Below are positions 54,937 to 64,000 of a stretch of DNA of 64,000 nt, in pieces. The notes under the pieces are model-generated. The model had not been told where the DNA came from, did not search any database, and worked only from the letters and a program-made list of their open reading frames with translations. The stretch is from Acinetobacter sp. ANC 4558 (GTDB lineage Bacteria; Pseudomonadota; Gammaproteobacteria; Pseudomonadales; Moraxellaceae). The stretch spans positions 22,046 through 86,045 of the forward strand of contig NZ_NEGH01000014.1 in NCBI RefSeq assembly GCF_002135375.1. The letters are read 5' to 3'. The position numbers and the translations under genes were made by a program. Position 1 is the stretch's first letter. Each line of letters starts with the position of its first letter.

Positions 54937-57432
54937 ATGTCGAAGAGTTACAGTAAAATTTATCGAAACATCACACAGGCAATACTAGATAAAATTGTGA
55001 CTCCACAAGTTTTAGGCAATACCGCACAATTAGAACAAAACATTGCCCAAAATTCACAATGGACGAAAATCTGTTATGTCTTAGAAGATGCGTCATTAAG
55101 TAATACTGTACTTATTGATAAAGAAGCGGTTGCACGTGGTTTACCTTCTGTATTTTCAGAAATTAATATTGATCAATTTATTGAAGACGACAGTATGTTG
55201 GTCTTAAATGAAACCAATGAAAAAGACCAAAGTTACCATTACTCAGCCAAACTAATTCGCTTGATAGAGGTTCTAGAAAAAAACCCTAAATTTGATATTC
55301 AATTGGTTCCTGTAACAGTCTTATGGGGACGCTCGCCACAATATGAAAATTCATGGTTAAAGGCATTGTTTGCAGATGCTTGGTCTAAACCCAATAAAAT
55401 TAAACAAACTTTAAATATTTCATTATATAGCCGTGAAAACTACATTGAGTTTCATAAGTCTATCTCATTGAGAGCACTCTTTACGCAAGCAAAAATTGAA
55501 CATCCTAATTTCTCGCCTGCACATTTTGTCGTGCAACGATTAGATCAAAATTTTCATAATTATAAAGAAGCAGTATTAGGACCAGATTTATCAGACCGTC
55601 GTAATCTCATTAATCAGTTAATGAAAAGCGAAACAGTACAACAAGCCATTCGTAAAGAAAGTATTGATCAAAAAATTGCATTATTTGAAGCAGAAAATCG
55701 TGCTAAAAATTATTTTCTTGAAATTGTTTCAGATTTCTCATACTCCACCCTAAGATTTGCAGAGCTCGCTTTAACAAAATTATGGACGCAGCTCTATGAT
55801 GGAATTGAAGTTCATAATTTTGATACTGTCCGTGATTTGGCCAAAGACTACCAAATTGTTTACACACCTTGCCATCGTAGCCATATAGATTACTTACTCT
55901 TATCTTATGTTATTTTTAACCGCGGATTAATGGTTCCTCATATTGCAGCTGGTATTAATCTCAATTTACCCATTGTTGGGCAAATCCTGCGTGGTGGCGG
56001 TGCATATTTTATTCGACGCACCTTCAGTGGAAATGAACTCTATACATCCGTATTCAAATCTTATTTAAATAGTTTGATTCGTCGAAATACACCGTTAGAA
56101 TATTTTATTGAAGGAGGACGTTCCCGAACAGGTTTATTATTACCGCCTAAAAAAGGAATGCTCGCCATGACCATTGAGAGTCATTTGCAAGCCAATAATA
56201 AACCCATTGTATTTATTCCAACCTATTTTGGTTATGAAAAACTCATAGAAGGTACATCTTATCTCAATGAACTCAATGGTAAACCAAAAGAAGCTGAGTC
56301 TTTATGGGGAATCTTAAATTCCGTTCGGAAAATTGAAAAAGTATTCGGGCAAGTTCATGTGAATTTTGGTGAACCTATTTTCCTTGACCCAATTTTAGAA
56401 AAACATCAAGTCAAAAATATTCCATTACAACCCGATGACGCTTTACCCTCGCCTATGGTAGCAACAGTCAATGATGTTGCTCATGATATTCTAGAAAATA
56501 TTAATAAAGCTGTGGTGATTAACCCCATTTCAATCATCTCACTGATTCTACTAAACTCGGAGAATTATCAGTTAACACCACAAGAACTTATTGCAAGGAT
56601 TGATTCAATTCGAACGTTATTACATCAATTTAAATATGATGATCGTATGATCATTTCTCAGCTTTCAAGTAATGAAATGATTGAATATGCACAAAAATTA
56701 AAACAAGTTGAGATGTGCACTGAACTGAAAATAGATTATATTCGAGTCACTGAAAGCCAAAAAATATTACTGAGTTATTTTAGTAATAATATTTTACATT
56801 GCTTTATTCTCGCATCGACAATTGCATCAATAATTCAATTTTCCAAACAAATATCTAAAAATCAACTTCTTCAATATATTGATAATATATACCCTTTTAT
56901 TCAGGATGAGTTTTTTCTTAAATGGAAAGAACATGAATTACATCAGCAAGTTGAAAAAATATTGAGTGAGTTCCAACAACATCGCTGGATTTCAGTATCA
57001 AAAGATCAGATTGATCTCGAATCCAAGCATTCTTTCTTTGAATTATTGGCATCTTTGTCTGCATTAAGTTTAAATAATTTTGTTTTACTTCAACAGCTCA
57101 TTGCTGTTTATGCCGATAAAATTGAGTTAGATGTAAAAACTTTAGAAAAAATGGCAAAAGCAACATTAAAACGTCTTGCTGGTCATCATTCATTAAAAAC
57201 AGGTTATTATTTTGATAGTGCAACGCTTAAAAGCTTCCTAACTGTTTTACAAAAACTTGGTCTGATTGATCTCAATAAAAATATTATTACAAAAAGTCAT
57301 TTATTTGATCAAAATATACCTGCTTATTTTGATTGGTATAGCCCTGATATCCAACAATTATTGGCAGATTCCAGCTTTTTCACAGACCGAGAAATCAATC
57401 ACTTAAGAGAACAATCTAAAGTGAAAAAATAA
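54937..57432 (+). CDS. plsB: Glycerol-3-phosphate acyltransferase
   Basis: 831 residues, usual for PlsB. Acyltransferase block I TPCHRSHIDYLLLSY (HxxxxD), block II AYFIRRTFSGN, block III FIEGGRSRTG and block IV PIVFIPTYFGYEKL. First step of phospholipid synthesis, acylating sn-1 of glycerol-3-phosphate at the inner membrane. Confidence 0.95.
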   Translation: MSKSYSKIYRNITQAILDKIVTPQVLGNTAQLEQNIAQNSQWTKICYVLEDASLSNTVLIDKEAVARGLPSVFSEINIDQFIEDDSMLVLNETNEKDQSYHYSAKLIRLIEVLEKNPKFDIQLVPVTVLWGRSPQYENSWLKALFADAWSKPNKIKQTLNISLYSRENYIEFHKSISLRALFTQAKIEHPNFSPAHFVVQRLDQNFHNYKEAVLGPDLSDRRNLINQLMKSETVQQAIRKESIDQKIALFEAENRAKNYFLEIVSDFSYSTLRFAELALTKLWTQLYDGIEVHNFDTVRDLAKDYQIVYTPCHRSHIDYLLLSYVIFNRGLMVPHIAAGINLNLPIVGQILRGGGAYFIRRTFSGNELYTSVFKSYLNSLIRRNTPLEYFIEGGRSRTGLLLPPKKGMLAMTIESHLQANNKPIVFIPTYFGYEKLIEGTSYLNELNGKPKEAESLWGILNSVRKIEKVFGQVHVNFGEPIFLDPILEKHQVKNIPLQPDDALPSPMVATVNDVAHDILENINKAVVINPISIISLILLNSENYQLTPQELIARIDSIRTLLHQFKYDDRMIISQLSSNEMIEYAQKLKQVEMCTELKIDYIRVTESQKILLSYFSNNILHCFILASTIASIIQFSKQISKNQLLQYIDNIYPFIQDEFFLKWKEHELHQQVEKILSEFQQHRWISVSKDQIDLESKHSFFELLASLSALSLNNFVLLQQLIAVYADKIELDVKTLEKMAKATLKRLAGHHSLKTGYYFDSATLKSFLTVLQKLGLIDLNKNIITKSHLFDQNIPAYFDWYSPDIQQLLADSSFFTDREINHLREQSKVKK

Positions 57433-57459
57433 TTTTTATTTGTCATTATAAAATTAAAT

Positions 57460-57484
57460 TGGAGTAATTTTTTATTTTACTCCA
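57460..57484 (+). terminator. plsB terminator
   Basis: TGGAGTAA (57460-57467) pairs with TTACTCCA (57477-57484), loop rich in T, 27 bp after the stop. Confidence 0.55.
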
Positions 57485-57680
57485 TCTTTTCTTGTGTTTT
57501 AAACGATTGATTAAAACTGAGAAGATCATTGATTGCTTCACAAATAAAATAGAGCAATTTTATCTTTCTATTCACGGAATCTCCTCATTTATATTCCCTT
57601 TTGGAGTGATCACAAATTTATAGGATTTATTATCTATTTTTATGCATAATATATCATAATTTAAGATTTAGAATTATGTA

Positions 57681-59402
57681 ATGTCTGAACCCAAATCTCG
57701 TCTTGAACAGGTTATTCCCGCTTGGTCTTGGTTAAAACATTATCATCGAGATTCATTTAAATCTGACTTACTATCCTCTTTAATTGTCATTGCGATGCTT
57801 GTTCCTCAGGGTATGGCTTATGCTATGCTCGCTGGTTTACCTCCTGTTACAGGACTTTATGCTAGCGTCATTCCCATGATTATTTATGCAATCATTGGAG
57901 GAAGTCCAACCCTGTCTATTGGTCCCGTTGCGATCATATCAATGATGACTTTTGCAACCTTAAGTCCAATGTTTGAACCAGGTTCTCCTGTCTACATTCA
58001 AGCAGCATGCTTATTGGCTTTAATGGTAGGAATCATTTCTTTGCTTTTAGGGATCTTTCGATTTGGTTTTTTAATTCAACTGATTAGCCATCCTGTAATC
58101 AAAAGTTTTATTATTGCTTCTGCCTTGTTAATTGCAATTGGACAGCTTAAATTTATTTTGAATATCCCCTTGCAAAGTAACAATATCACGGTATTTATTG
58201 AAAGCTTAATTCAGTATTTTAATTATATTCACCTTACGAGTTTAGGCTTAGGAATTCTTGCAATTTTATTCTTAATCTATTTACCAAAACTCATACAAAG
58301 CCAACCAATAAAACAGCACATTCGAGGCACTCAGTTTTTATCTAGGTCTGTTCCCTTACTTTTAGTCATTTTAGGTATTGCCAGCGTATTCTTTCTTAAT
58401 CTACAACATATTGGTATTAAAACAGTCGGAGAAATTCCATCTGGTTTTCCTGCACTTCACCTGCCATTTTGGAATCTTGATTTAGTACTTAAGCTACTTC
58501 CTGGCGCCATTATGATTGCGATGATTAGCTTTGTTGAATCTCTTTCCATTGCACAAGCCACTGCCTTACAGCAGCGTAGTCATTTAAATAGCAATCAAGA
58601 ACTCATTGCTCTAGGCGTTGCAAATATAAGTGCAGGTTTAAGTTCTGCATTTCCCGTCACAGGCAGTCTTTCGCGCACTGTGGTGAATGCAGATGCTGGG
58701 GCAAAAACGCCTATGGCTGGTGTACTTTCCTCTCTTTTTATTATTATCGTTAGCCTATATTTCACTGGTTTTTTTAAAGATTTACCACTGGCTGTTCTTG
58801 CAGCTACGATTATGGTATCGATTTGGAAATTAGTCGATTTCAAACCATTTATTCAAACTTGGCAATATTCTAAAGTTGATGGTATTGCGATGTGGATTAC
58901 TTTTTTTGCCGTCATTTGTATCGATATTTCGGCAGGACTACTCATTGGGATCTTCTCGACATTTATCTTGCTGCTATGGAAAATTAGCCGTCCACATATT
59001 GCAATTATTGGTTTAGTCGAAGGAACTCAACATTTTCGAAATATAGAACGTTATAAAGCACAAACTAATCCTCAAATATTATCCATTCGCGTTGATGAAA
59101 ACCTATCATTTTTGAATGCACATACACTGAAAGACTTTTTAATAAATGCGGTCAGTCAAAATAAGAATCTTCAACATGTCATCATTAATTGCTCTAGCAT
59201 TAGTTCCATTGATCTGAGTGCATTGGAAATGTTAGAAGAGTTTGATATAGAATTAATTAAACTTAACATCAAACTACATTTGTCTGAAGTTAAAGGTCCT
59301 GTTATGGATAAACTGACTCACTCAAATTGGATTAATCATATGAACGGTTCTATATTTTTAACTCACTTTCAAGCCATTCAACAATTGTCTCATGAGGTCT
59401 AA
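57681..59402 (+). CDS. SulP-family anion permease with STAS domain
   Basis: 573 residues. About 12-14 hydrophobic helices (residues 25-430) with the SulP segment VPQGMAYAMLAGLPPVTGLYAS, SIGPVAIISM and FPVTGSLSRTVVN, then a C-terminal STAS domain (about 460-565). SulP members carry sulfate, bicarbonate or dicarboxylates; sulfate is only the default guess. Near cysK and cysQ, but not in an operon with either. Confidence 0.88.
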   Translation: MSEPKSRLEQVIPAWSWLKHYHRDSFKSDLLSSLIVIAMLVPQGMAYAMLAGLPPVTGLYASVIPMIIYAIIGGSPTLSIGPVAIISMMTFATLSPMFEPGSPVYIQAACLLALMVGIISLLLGIFRFGFLIQLISHPVIKSFIIASALLIAIGQLKFILNIPLQSNNITVFIESLIQYFNYIHLTSLGLGILAILFLIYLPKLIQSQPIKQHIRGTQFLSRSVPLLLVILGIASVFFLNLQHIGIKTVGEIPSGFPALHLPFWNLDLVLKLLPGAIMIAMISFVESLSIAQATALQQRSHLNSNQELIALGVANISAGLSSAFPVTGSLSRTVVNADAGAKTPMAGVLSSLFIIIVSLYFTGFFKDLPLAVLAATIMVSIWKLVDFKPFIQTWQYSKVDGIAMWITFFAVICIDISAGLLIGIFSTFILLLWKISRPHIAIIGLVEGTQHFRNIERYKAQTNPQILSIRVDENLSFLNAHTLKDFLINAVSQNKNLQHVIINCSSISSIDLSALEMLEEFDIELIKLNIKLHLSEVKGPVMDKLTHSNWINHMNGSIFLTHFQAIQQLSHEV

Positions 59403-59616
59403 ATATAATAATGAATTGAATGAATCACAGACGTTGCTTTAAATATATTTTTTATTTTCATGATACCTTTTAATAAAAATATGATTTAAACGGATTTTTA
59501 ACTGTAAAAATAATCACTTATTTTTATATTAAATATTATTCTTTATAAATATTTATTTAGTATAAAATGACGACTAATTTTTATTTGTCCTCGTAGTTTC
59601 TGACAAGGCTCCCATT

Positions 59617-60813
59617 ATGTTCTCAGCTTTCACGCAAATGAGTTTAGTAAAGCGTATTATTATTGCCATTATTTTGGGCGCACTTGTAGCATGGTTATTT
59701 CCAGCTACTACCCCATATTTAAGTTTGCTTGGTGAGTTATTCATTAAAGCATTAAAATCTGTTGCACCTATTCTTGTCTTTGTACTTGTTCTTTCTTCAA
59801 TTGCAAATTTTAAAATAGGTGGAAATAATGCTTATGTTAGGCCCATTATGATGATGTATGGCCTAGGCATGTTTTTAGCTGCGCTGAGTGCTGTCGTCGC
59901 GAGTACCTTATTTCCAAGTACATTATTGCTAGATCTTCCTGGAAATACCACATTATCTGCACCAGATAGCTTGGCAGGGATTTTAAAAAACTTAGTGCTT
60001 AGTTTTGTATCTAATCCAATCACTGCACTTAGTGAAGCAAATTTTATTGGTATTTTAGCTTGGTCAGTTGCACTTGGTTTAGCATTTCGCCATGCGTCAG
60101 AAACCACTAAAGGTTTTTTAACAGATGCAGCCGAAGTAGTAAATAAAGTGATTCGTTTAGTCATTAACTTCGCACCTTTTGGTATTTTTGGTTTAGTTGC
60201 AGTAACATTTGCAGATTCTGGATTACAAACTTTAGTCAGCTACGCTCATCTACTTGCAGTATTAATTGGCTCAATGTTTTTTGTCGCATTTGTTATCAAC
60301 CCCATTATGGTTGCTGCGGTAACTCGCCAGAATCCATATCCCTTAGTTTTTCAATGTTTACGTGAAAGTGGAATTACCGCTTTTTTTACCCGAAGTTCTG
60401 CTGCTAATATTCCTGTAAATTTAGACTTAGCAAAACGTTTAGGAATTCCAGAGTCAACTGCGAGTGTTGCAATTCCTTTAGGAGCTGCCATTAATATGGG
60501 TGGTGCATCTGTTACTATTACCGTATTATCTTTAGCTGCAGTACATACGCTAGGAATTCATGTTGACTTCACCACAATGCTTATTTTGTCAGTTGTTGCA
60601 ACAATCTCTGCATGTGGTGCATCTGGTGTAGCTGGTGGCTCATTACTTCTAATCCCTGTAGCCTGTGGATTATTTGGTATATCTACGGATATTGCCATGC
60701 AAGTCGTCGCCATCGGTATGGTAATTAGCGTATTACAAGACTCAACCGAAACAGCCCTAAACTCTTCGACAGATGTATTATTTACAGCTGCCGTCGATCG
60801 TGGTTTAAAATAA
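59617..60813 (+). CDS. sstT: Serine/threonine:sodium symporter SstT
   Basis: 398 residues. Eight helices plus hairpins of the DAACS fold. [37 protein letters not shown] and [19 protein letters not shown] fit SstT rather than glutamate carriers. AAGG 9 bases before the ATG. Confidence 0.92.
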   Translation: MFSAFTQMSLVKRIIIAIILGALVAWLFPATTPYLSLLGELFIKALKSVAPILVFVLVLSSIANFKIGGNNAYVRPIMMMYGLGMFLAALSAVVASTLFPSTLLLDLPGNTTLSAPDSLAGILKNLVLSFVSNPITALSEANFIGILAWSVALGLAFRHASETTKGFLTDAAEVVNKVIRLVINFAPFGIFGLVAVTFADSGLQTLVSYAHLLAVLIGSMFFVAFVINPIMVAAVTRQNPYPLVFQCLRESGITAFFTRSSAANIPVNLDLAKRLGIPESTASVAIPLGAAINMGGASVTITVLSLAAVHTLGIHVDFTTMLILSVVATISACGASGVAGGSLLLIPVACGLFGISTDIAMQVVAIGMVISVLQDSTETALNSSTDVLFTAAVDRGLK

Positions 60814-60838
60814 AGTTTTTAAAACTATTTAATGAGTT

Positions 60839-61513
60839 ATGCCATTTCAGACTTTACCATCTTGGTTGCAATTAGGTGTTTTTCTTCTCTCTGTCAATGC
60901 AGGAATGATTAACGTCCTCAGTTTAATTACTGTTTTGCACCAGTCTGTTTCTCATATGACTGGAAATGTCAGCATATTTGCAATGGCGCTCATTGAATGG
61001 AAGCCCGATGTTTTACTCTACCTCTTTCTTGTTGTACTTTGCTATTTAATTGGTTCGATGTATAGCGGCTTAATTCTAGGAAATAGTCACTTTGAACTTG
61101 GACGACTCTATGGTCTACCACTGAGCTTAATGGCTTTTTTTATTTTTCTATGCTGGCTGATTATCCCCTATTTTCCACGTTATGGTCTATTATGGGCATG
61201 TTTAGCGATGGGTGTACAAAATGCAATGATTAGCCATTATAAAGGGACCATCATTCGTACAACACATTTATCTGGCGTTATAACAGATCTTGGTCTAGCA
61301 TTAGGTTATAAATTAAGAGGCTTAGATGTCAGTAAAAAACGAGTTGCATTGCATGCATTGATATTAATTGGTTTTTTAGTTGGTGGAGTAATTGCAGCAC
61401 TTACTTCTCCTATATTACAATTTAATGCTTTCTTAATTCCAGCAATCTTAAGTTTTGTTTTAAGCTTAATTTACTGGATAATTTATTTTCATCGTTACAG
61501 AAATGGTCTATAG
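60839..61513 (+). CDS. DUF1275 (YoaK) family membrane protein
   Basis: 224 residues with about six helices. SVSHMTGNVSIFAMA and the second-half GVQNAMISHYKGTIIRTTHLSG are the DUF1275 signatures. The function of the family is unproven; transport is likely. It starts 25 bp after sstT and ends 14 bp before the DUF2058 gene, so the three may be one transcript. Confidence 0.87.
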   Translation: MPFQTLPSWLQLGVFLLSVNAGMINVLSLITVLHQSVSHMTGNVSIFAMALIEWKPDVLLYLFLVVLCYLIGSMYSGLILGNSHFELGRLYGLPLSLMAFFIFLCWLIIPYFPRYGLLWACLAMGVQNAMISHYKGTIIRTTHLSGVITDLGLALGYKLRGLDVSKKRVALHALILIGFLVGGVIAALTSPILQFNAFLIPAILSFVLSLIYWIIYFHRYRNGL

Positions 61514-61527
61514 GTTCATAATTCCCC

Positions 61528-62070
61528 ATGGTTAAAAATGCATTACAAGCTCAGTTATTAAAAGCTGGTTTAGTGGACAACAAAAAAGCCAAAAAGCTGT
61601 CTAAGCAAGCTGTTCATGAAAAACGTGTCGGTGAAAGTAATGAGGCGGAAATTAAAGCTAAAATTGAACAGGATAAACTGAATAAACAAGCAAAAGATTT
61701 AGCGATTGAGCAAGTGAAAAAGTCTCAATTACAAGAAAAAGAACTAAAATCGGCAATTGTACAAATGATTAGCCAACATAAAATTAGTGATACAGATGGT
61801 GATATTTCATATCAATTTATTGACGAGAATAAAATTAAAAAGGTATATATCAATCAACAAATTTATAATGCGTTAGTTTCTGGCAGTTTAATTGTTGCTA
61901 AAGATAATGAAAGTTATGCATTTTTGCCTAAAGCGTTGGCTGAACGTATTAATACAAAAATGGAAGGTTTTATTATTGTCGATAACTCCCAGCAAGCCAA
62001 TGATGCCGCGACGACAAATGAAGAAGATCCTTACGCAGCTTACGTCATTCCAGACGATTTAATGTGGTAA
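61528..62070 (+). CDS. DUF2058 (YaiL-like) family protein
   Basis: 180 residues. N-terminal LQAQLLKAGLVDNKKAKKLSKQ, a charged coiled coil (about 35-75), and a C-terminal globular part with YAAYVIPDDLMW at the end, as in YaiL. It has been called a nucleoprotein/polynucleotide-associated enzyme, but the function is uncertain. A terminator follows. Confidence 0.87.
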   Translation: MVKNALQAQLLKAGLVDNKKAKKLSKQAVHEKRVGESNEAEIKAKIEQDKLNKQAKDLAIEQVKKSQLQEKELKSAIVQMISQHKISDTDGDISYQFIDENKIKKVYINQQIYNALVSGSLIVAKDNESYAFLPKALAERINTKMEGFIIVDNSQQANDAATTNEEDPYAAYVIPDDLMW

Positions 62071-62089
62071 TTCATGCTAAAAAGGCCGT

Positions 62090-62118
62090 ATTAAAAAGCC
62101 CATTACAGGCTTTTTAAT
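62090..62118 (+). terminator. Terminator at the end of the chromosomal block
   Basis: ATTAAAAAGCC (62090-62100) pairs with GGCTTTTTAAT (62108-62118). The second prophage begins between here and 62246. Confidence 0.8.
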
Positions 62119-62220
62119 ATTATATAAATCAATGATTTGATATAAATTAATGCAATCTTGTTGCACTTAATATTTTATTTCTTAATTAGATTTAGTTTCT
62201 AATTTTACTCTGTTAAATAA

Positions 62221-62238
62221 GCTCTCACATTTGAGAGC
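62221..62238 (-). terminator. Endolysin terminator
   Basis: GCTCTCA (62221-62227) pairs with TGAGAGC (62232-62238); leftward it is followed by TTATTTAAC. It lies 7 bp after the endolysin stop. Confidence 0.65.
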
Positions 62239-62245
62239 CTTATTT

Positions 62246-62818
62246 TCAATTTAAAAATAACTCCTTCTCTTTAGCTCTGCGATTTACTAAGCCTTGTAAT
62301 CGCTTGCCCCCTGCATTGACCCAACGATCAAAGTTATCTGCTGCACCTTGATAGTCACCAGTATTTAGTTTTTTAAGTAATGTGGATTTCTCAAACGCTC
62401 CCGATCCAATATTATAAGTCAGTGAAACAAGTGCATCGAATTGGTTTTGATTAAGTTGCACAGTGACAGCTTCATTTACAATATGTTCAAATTTCTTTAA
62501 ATCATTTTGCATGTACTGTTTGGCCTGAATTTCTGTACAGGTATCGCCCTTTTTAACCTTCTGGCCATTCGGATAAATTGTGGTGCCAAAACCAATGGTC
62601 CACACGCCTACACCATCGTCATAGGCTGCTAATCGCTTCCCTTCAAAGCCACATATCAAATTAATGCCGAAATCACTCACGGTCTTTTGATCTATGATAC
62701 CGAGCATGTCATTTACAGCGTGTTGATCAAATGAAATGAGTTTATCTGTGGCATTGACCTGTTTTTGTGTGAGCTTACCACCTGACATTTTACGAAGCTG
62801 ATCGAATATTTTTTGCAT
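62246..62818 (-). CDS. Phage endolysin, GH24 lysozyme
   Basis: 190 residues. T4-lysozyme-type active site: Glu59 (CGFEGKRL), Asp68 and Thr74 (GVWTIGFGTT), with the exact spacing of T4 E11-D20-T26. About 50 residues precede the active domain; they are not a clear signal peptide, so release should need the neighbouring holin. C-terminal RRAKEKELFL is typical. GAGAAG 5 bases before the ATG. Confidence 0.93.
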   Translation of the reverse strand: MQKIFDQLRKMSGGKLTQKQVNATDKLISFDQHAVNDMLGIIDQKTVSDFGINLICGFEGKRLAAYDDGVGVWTIGFGTTIYPNGQKVKKGDTCTEIQAKQYMQNDLKKFEHIVNEAVTVQLNQNQFDALVSLTYNIGSGAFEKSTLLKKLNTGDYQGAADNFDRWVNAGGKRLQGLVNRRAKEKELFLN

Positions 62819-62825
62819 GATCTTC

Positions 62826-63197
62826 TCACTTAAACATGGCTTTAAACGCTAATTTGATTTCAATGATTAATTCATTGAGTGGCTTACCTTTGAGTAATTG
62901 AATCGATTGATACCAAATACCAATGAGCAACATCCCAAAGATTGCAAAAATAAGCATGACAAAGCCTTGCGTCATATGTGAGTAGTGCTGTAATTGTTGC
63001 CACTCAATGAAAGCTGAACCGCCATACAAACTAATCGCTACACTAAATGTAAATTTCATAATGACACCTAGTGTTATTTTAATTCGTCCTTCTGTATCGA
63101 TGTCACCACTTAAGGTGAGTGCAAAGATAGCCCCAACAACTGCAGCTATAATTTTAAGTAACAATGGCAAACTTTTAATACTGATTGGATCATTCAT
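62826..63197 (-). CDS. Putative holin
   Basis: 123 residues with three hydrophobic helices (about 11-30, 45-65, 78-97) and a basic C-terminus. It starts with a good ribosome site (AGGA) and ends 7 bp before the endolysin gene, the standard lysis-cassette position. No family is firmly recognised; the holin assignment rests on topology and position. Confidence 0.7.
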   Translation of the reverse strand: MNDPISIKSLPLLLKIIAAVVGAIFALTLSGDIDTEGRIKITLGVIMKFTFSVAISLYGGSAFIEWQQLQHYSHMTQGFVMLIFAIFGMLLIGIWYQSIQLLKGKPLNELIIEIKLAFKAMFK

Positions 63198-63224
63198 ACA
63201 TTTTCCTAATTTTTGGTAATAAAA

Positions 63225-63252
63225 AACCCCGTTCTAATTAAAGAACGGGGTT
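63225..63252 (-). terminator. Terminator after the tail gene
   Basis: AACCCCGTTCT (63225-63235) pairs with AGAACGGGGTT (63242-63252). Leftward it is followed by TTTTTTATT. It lies 20 bp behind the tail gene, so the lysis genes either use read-through or have their own promoter. Confidence 0.85.
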
Positions 63253-63271
63253 GATTGAGCTTTGTTGGGCG

Positions 63272-64000
63272 TTATGGAATAGCAAATTTAGACTTATAGT
63301 AACTTTCTAATTGCTTTAAGTATTCTGTATTCTCAGGCGCTGCTAAATCAATATTTAGACCACCCCATGCATATATCTTACCATTCATGTTTCTAAACCA
63401 ATCCCACTCACCTGCTTTTAAACCAGTTAGTGGTGTAATCATAGCACCTGTTGTTTGAGCTCCATTTACTCGAATTTTTGCAATACCTTTAGAGTATGAA
63501 ATAACGAATAAAGATGGTTTTGGAGCGGGATTTTGTAAAGTGCCATAATTTGCAGATAAAATCGTATTATTACCTGCTTCTGAGTTTCCGCGCATACGGA
63601 CATTTGGTCCTGCATTATCAATTGAAATATGTATAGAAGATAAGCTATCTACCATCACCTTTCTAATAAATCTAAAATGTCGTGCAGCACTTGGCGATGC
63701 TTCAAAATAATGATCCAAAACAACAAAGAAAGTAAAATTGTTTGGATCAATGTCGAAATCTCCGGGATAAAAAACACTATTCCCTGCATAGATCCGTTCA
63801 AGAGCTTTTTGCCCTTTTTCATTAACTATAGATATAAATCCATTAGGCAGTTCAGACATTGTACCTTTAGCCATATTTAAAATTTCTTTTGCATTTGGCG
63901 TATAGTACTCAGCATCATAATAAGCTTTAAATTCGGGAATGTGAGCAATCGCTTGACCCACTTTCGTTATTTCAACTTTACCCAGCGAAGTTGCTCCAAC
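63272..64000 (-). CDS. Phage tail/receptor-binding protein, C-terminal part (partial)
   Basis: The frame is open to the right edge of the window (243 codons visible), so the start is missing. The visible part is beta-rich with a lectin-like character (FTFFVVLDHYFEASPSAARH, GKIYAWGGLNIDLAAPENTE). It precedes the holin and endolysin genes, where tail fibre genes usually lie. Carbohydrate or receptor binding is a guess. Confidence 0.65.
   Translation of the reverse strand, partial: VGATSLGKVEITKVGQAIAHIPEFKAYYDAEYYTPNAKEILNMAKGTMSELPNGFISIVNEKGQKALERIYAGNSVFYPGDFDIDPNNFTFFVVLDHYFEASPSAARHFRFIRKVMVDSLSSIHISIDNAGPNVRMRGNSEAGNNTILSANYGTLQNPAPKPSLFVISYSKGIAKIRVNGAQTTGAMITPLTGLKAGEWDWFRNMNGKIYAWGGLNIDLAAPENTEYLKQLESYYKSKFAIP

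Noticed and set aside
59832..60164. 110-residue minus-strand frame inside sstT
   Set aside because: Lies fully within an intact transporter gene and lacks start signals.
1..64000. CRISPR array, tRNA or rRNA genes
   Set aside because: No regularly spaced repeats and no cloverleaf or rRNA-like sequence was seen on either strand.

Overview
The window is low-GC DNA from a gammaproteobacterium, almost certainly Acinetobacter. Evidence: a divergent aceI/aceR pair, a BenE carrier, an NfsB of 217 aa, the pgk - small lipoprotein - class II aldolase order, and YqaJ/RecT phage genes of the Acinetobacter type. The species cannot be named from sequence alone. No tRNA, rRNA or CRISPR array was seen.

Region 1 (1-8906) is the integrase-proximal end of a prophage that continues off the left edge. 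A lambda-like switch (Cro-like gene leftward, S24 CI-like repressor rightward) is followed by a three-gene toxin/antitoxin-like cassette (2184-3548), two small convergent orphans between 24-bp direct repeats, and an early operon (4266-7707) with a YqaJ exonuclease, RecT and an AlpA/excisionase-like protein. The integrase is convergent to this operon. The same 9-bp operator word recurs at the cro promoter and in triplicate at the early-operon promoter, so one repressor probably silences both.

Region 2 (9261-34636) is chromosomal: nfsB, a DMT transporter, fba, pgk, a DUF2237 protein, a Maf pyrophosphatase, aceI/aceR, transaldolase, a LeuE-like exporter, two universal stress proteins, an esterase lipoprotein, benE, a beta carbonic anhydrase, an SMR-TetR operon with a visible operator, a TetR/MFS divergent pair, a broken TetR gene, a secreted Ntn hydrolase, a trimethylamine-monooxygenase-like flavoprotein, a flavin amine oxidase, trmA and an LRAT-fold protein.

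Region 3 (34.8-43.1 kb) is an AT-rich accessory island. It carries a decayed contact-dependent-inhibition / two-partner-secretion locus on the minus strand: an intact CdiB-type transporter, then a chimeric ORF in which the N-terminal part of an HlyC/CdiC-type acyltransferase is joined in frame to the extreme C-terminus of a CdiA-like effector, then a membrane-type immunity candidate, then two related IS5-type elements (one badly deleted, one frameshifted) around a probably truncated orphan gene. Upstream of cdiB is an orphan leader ORF plus terminator.

Region 4 (43.1-62.1 kb) is housekeeping again: a histidine phosphatase, cysQ, a GNAT enzyme, an FMN riboswitch and ribB, pepN, an HDAC-fold deacetylase, a LuxR regulator, a zinc-ribbon protein, cysK, plsB, a SulP permease, sstT, and DUF1275 and DUF2058 proteins. 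Region 5 (62.2-64.0 kb) is the lysis end of a second prophage (endolysin, holin-like protein, tail protein running off the right edge).
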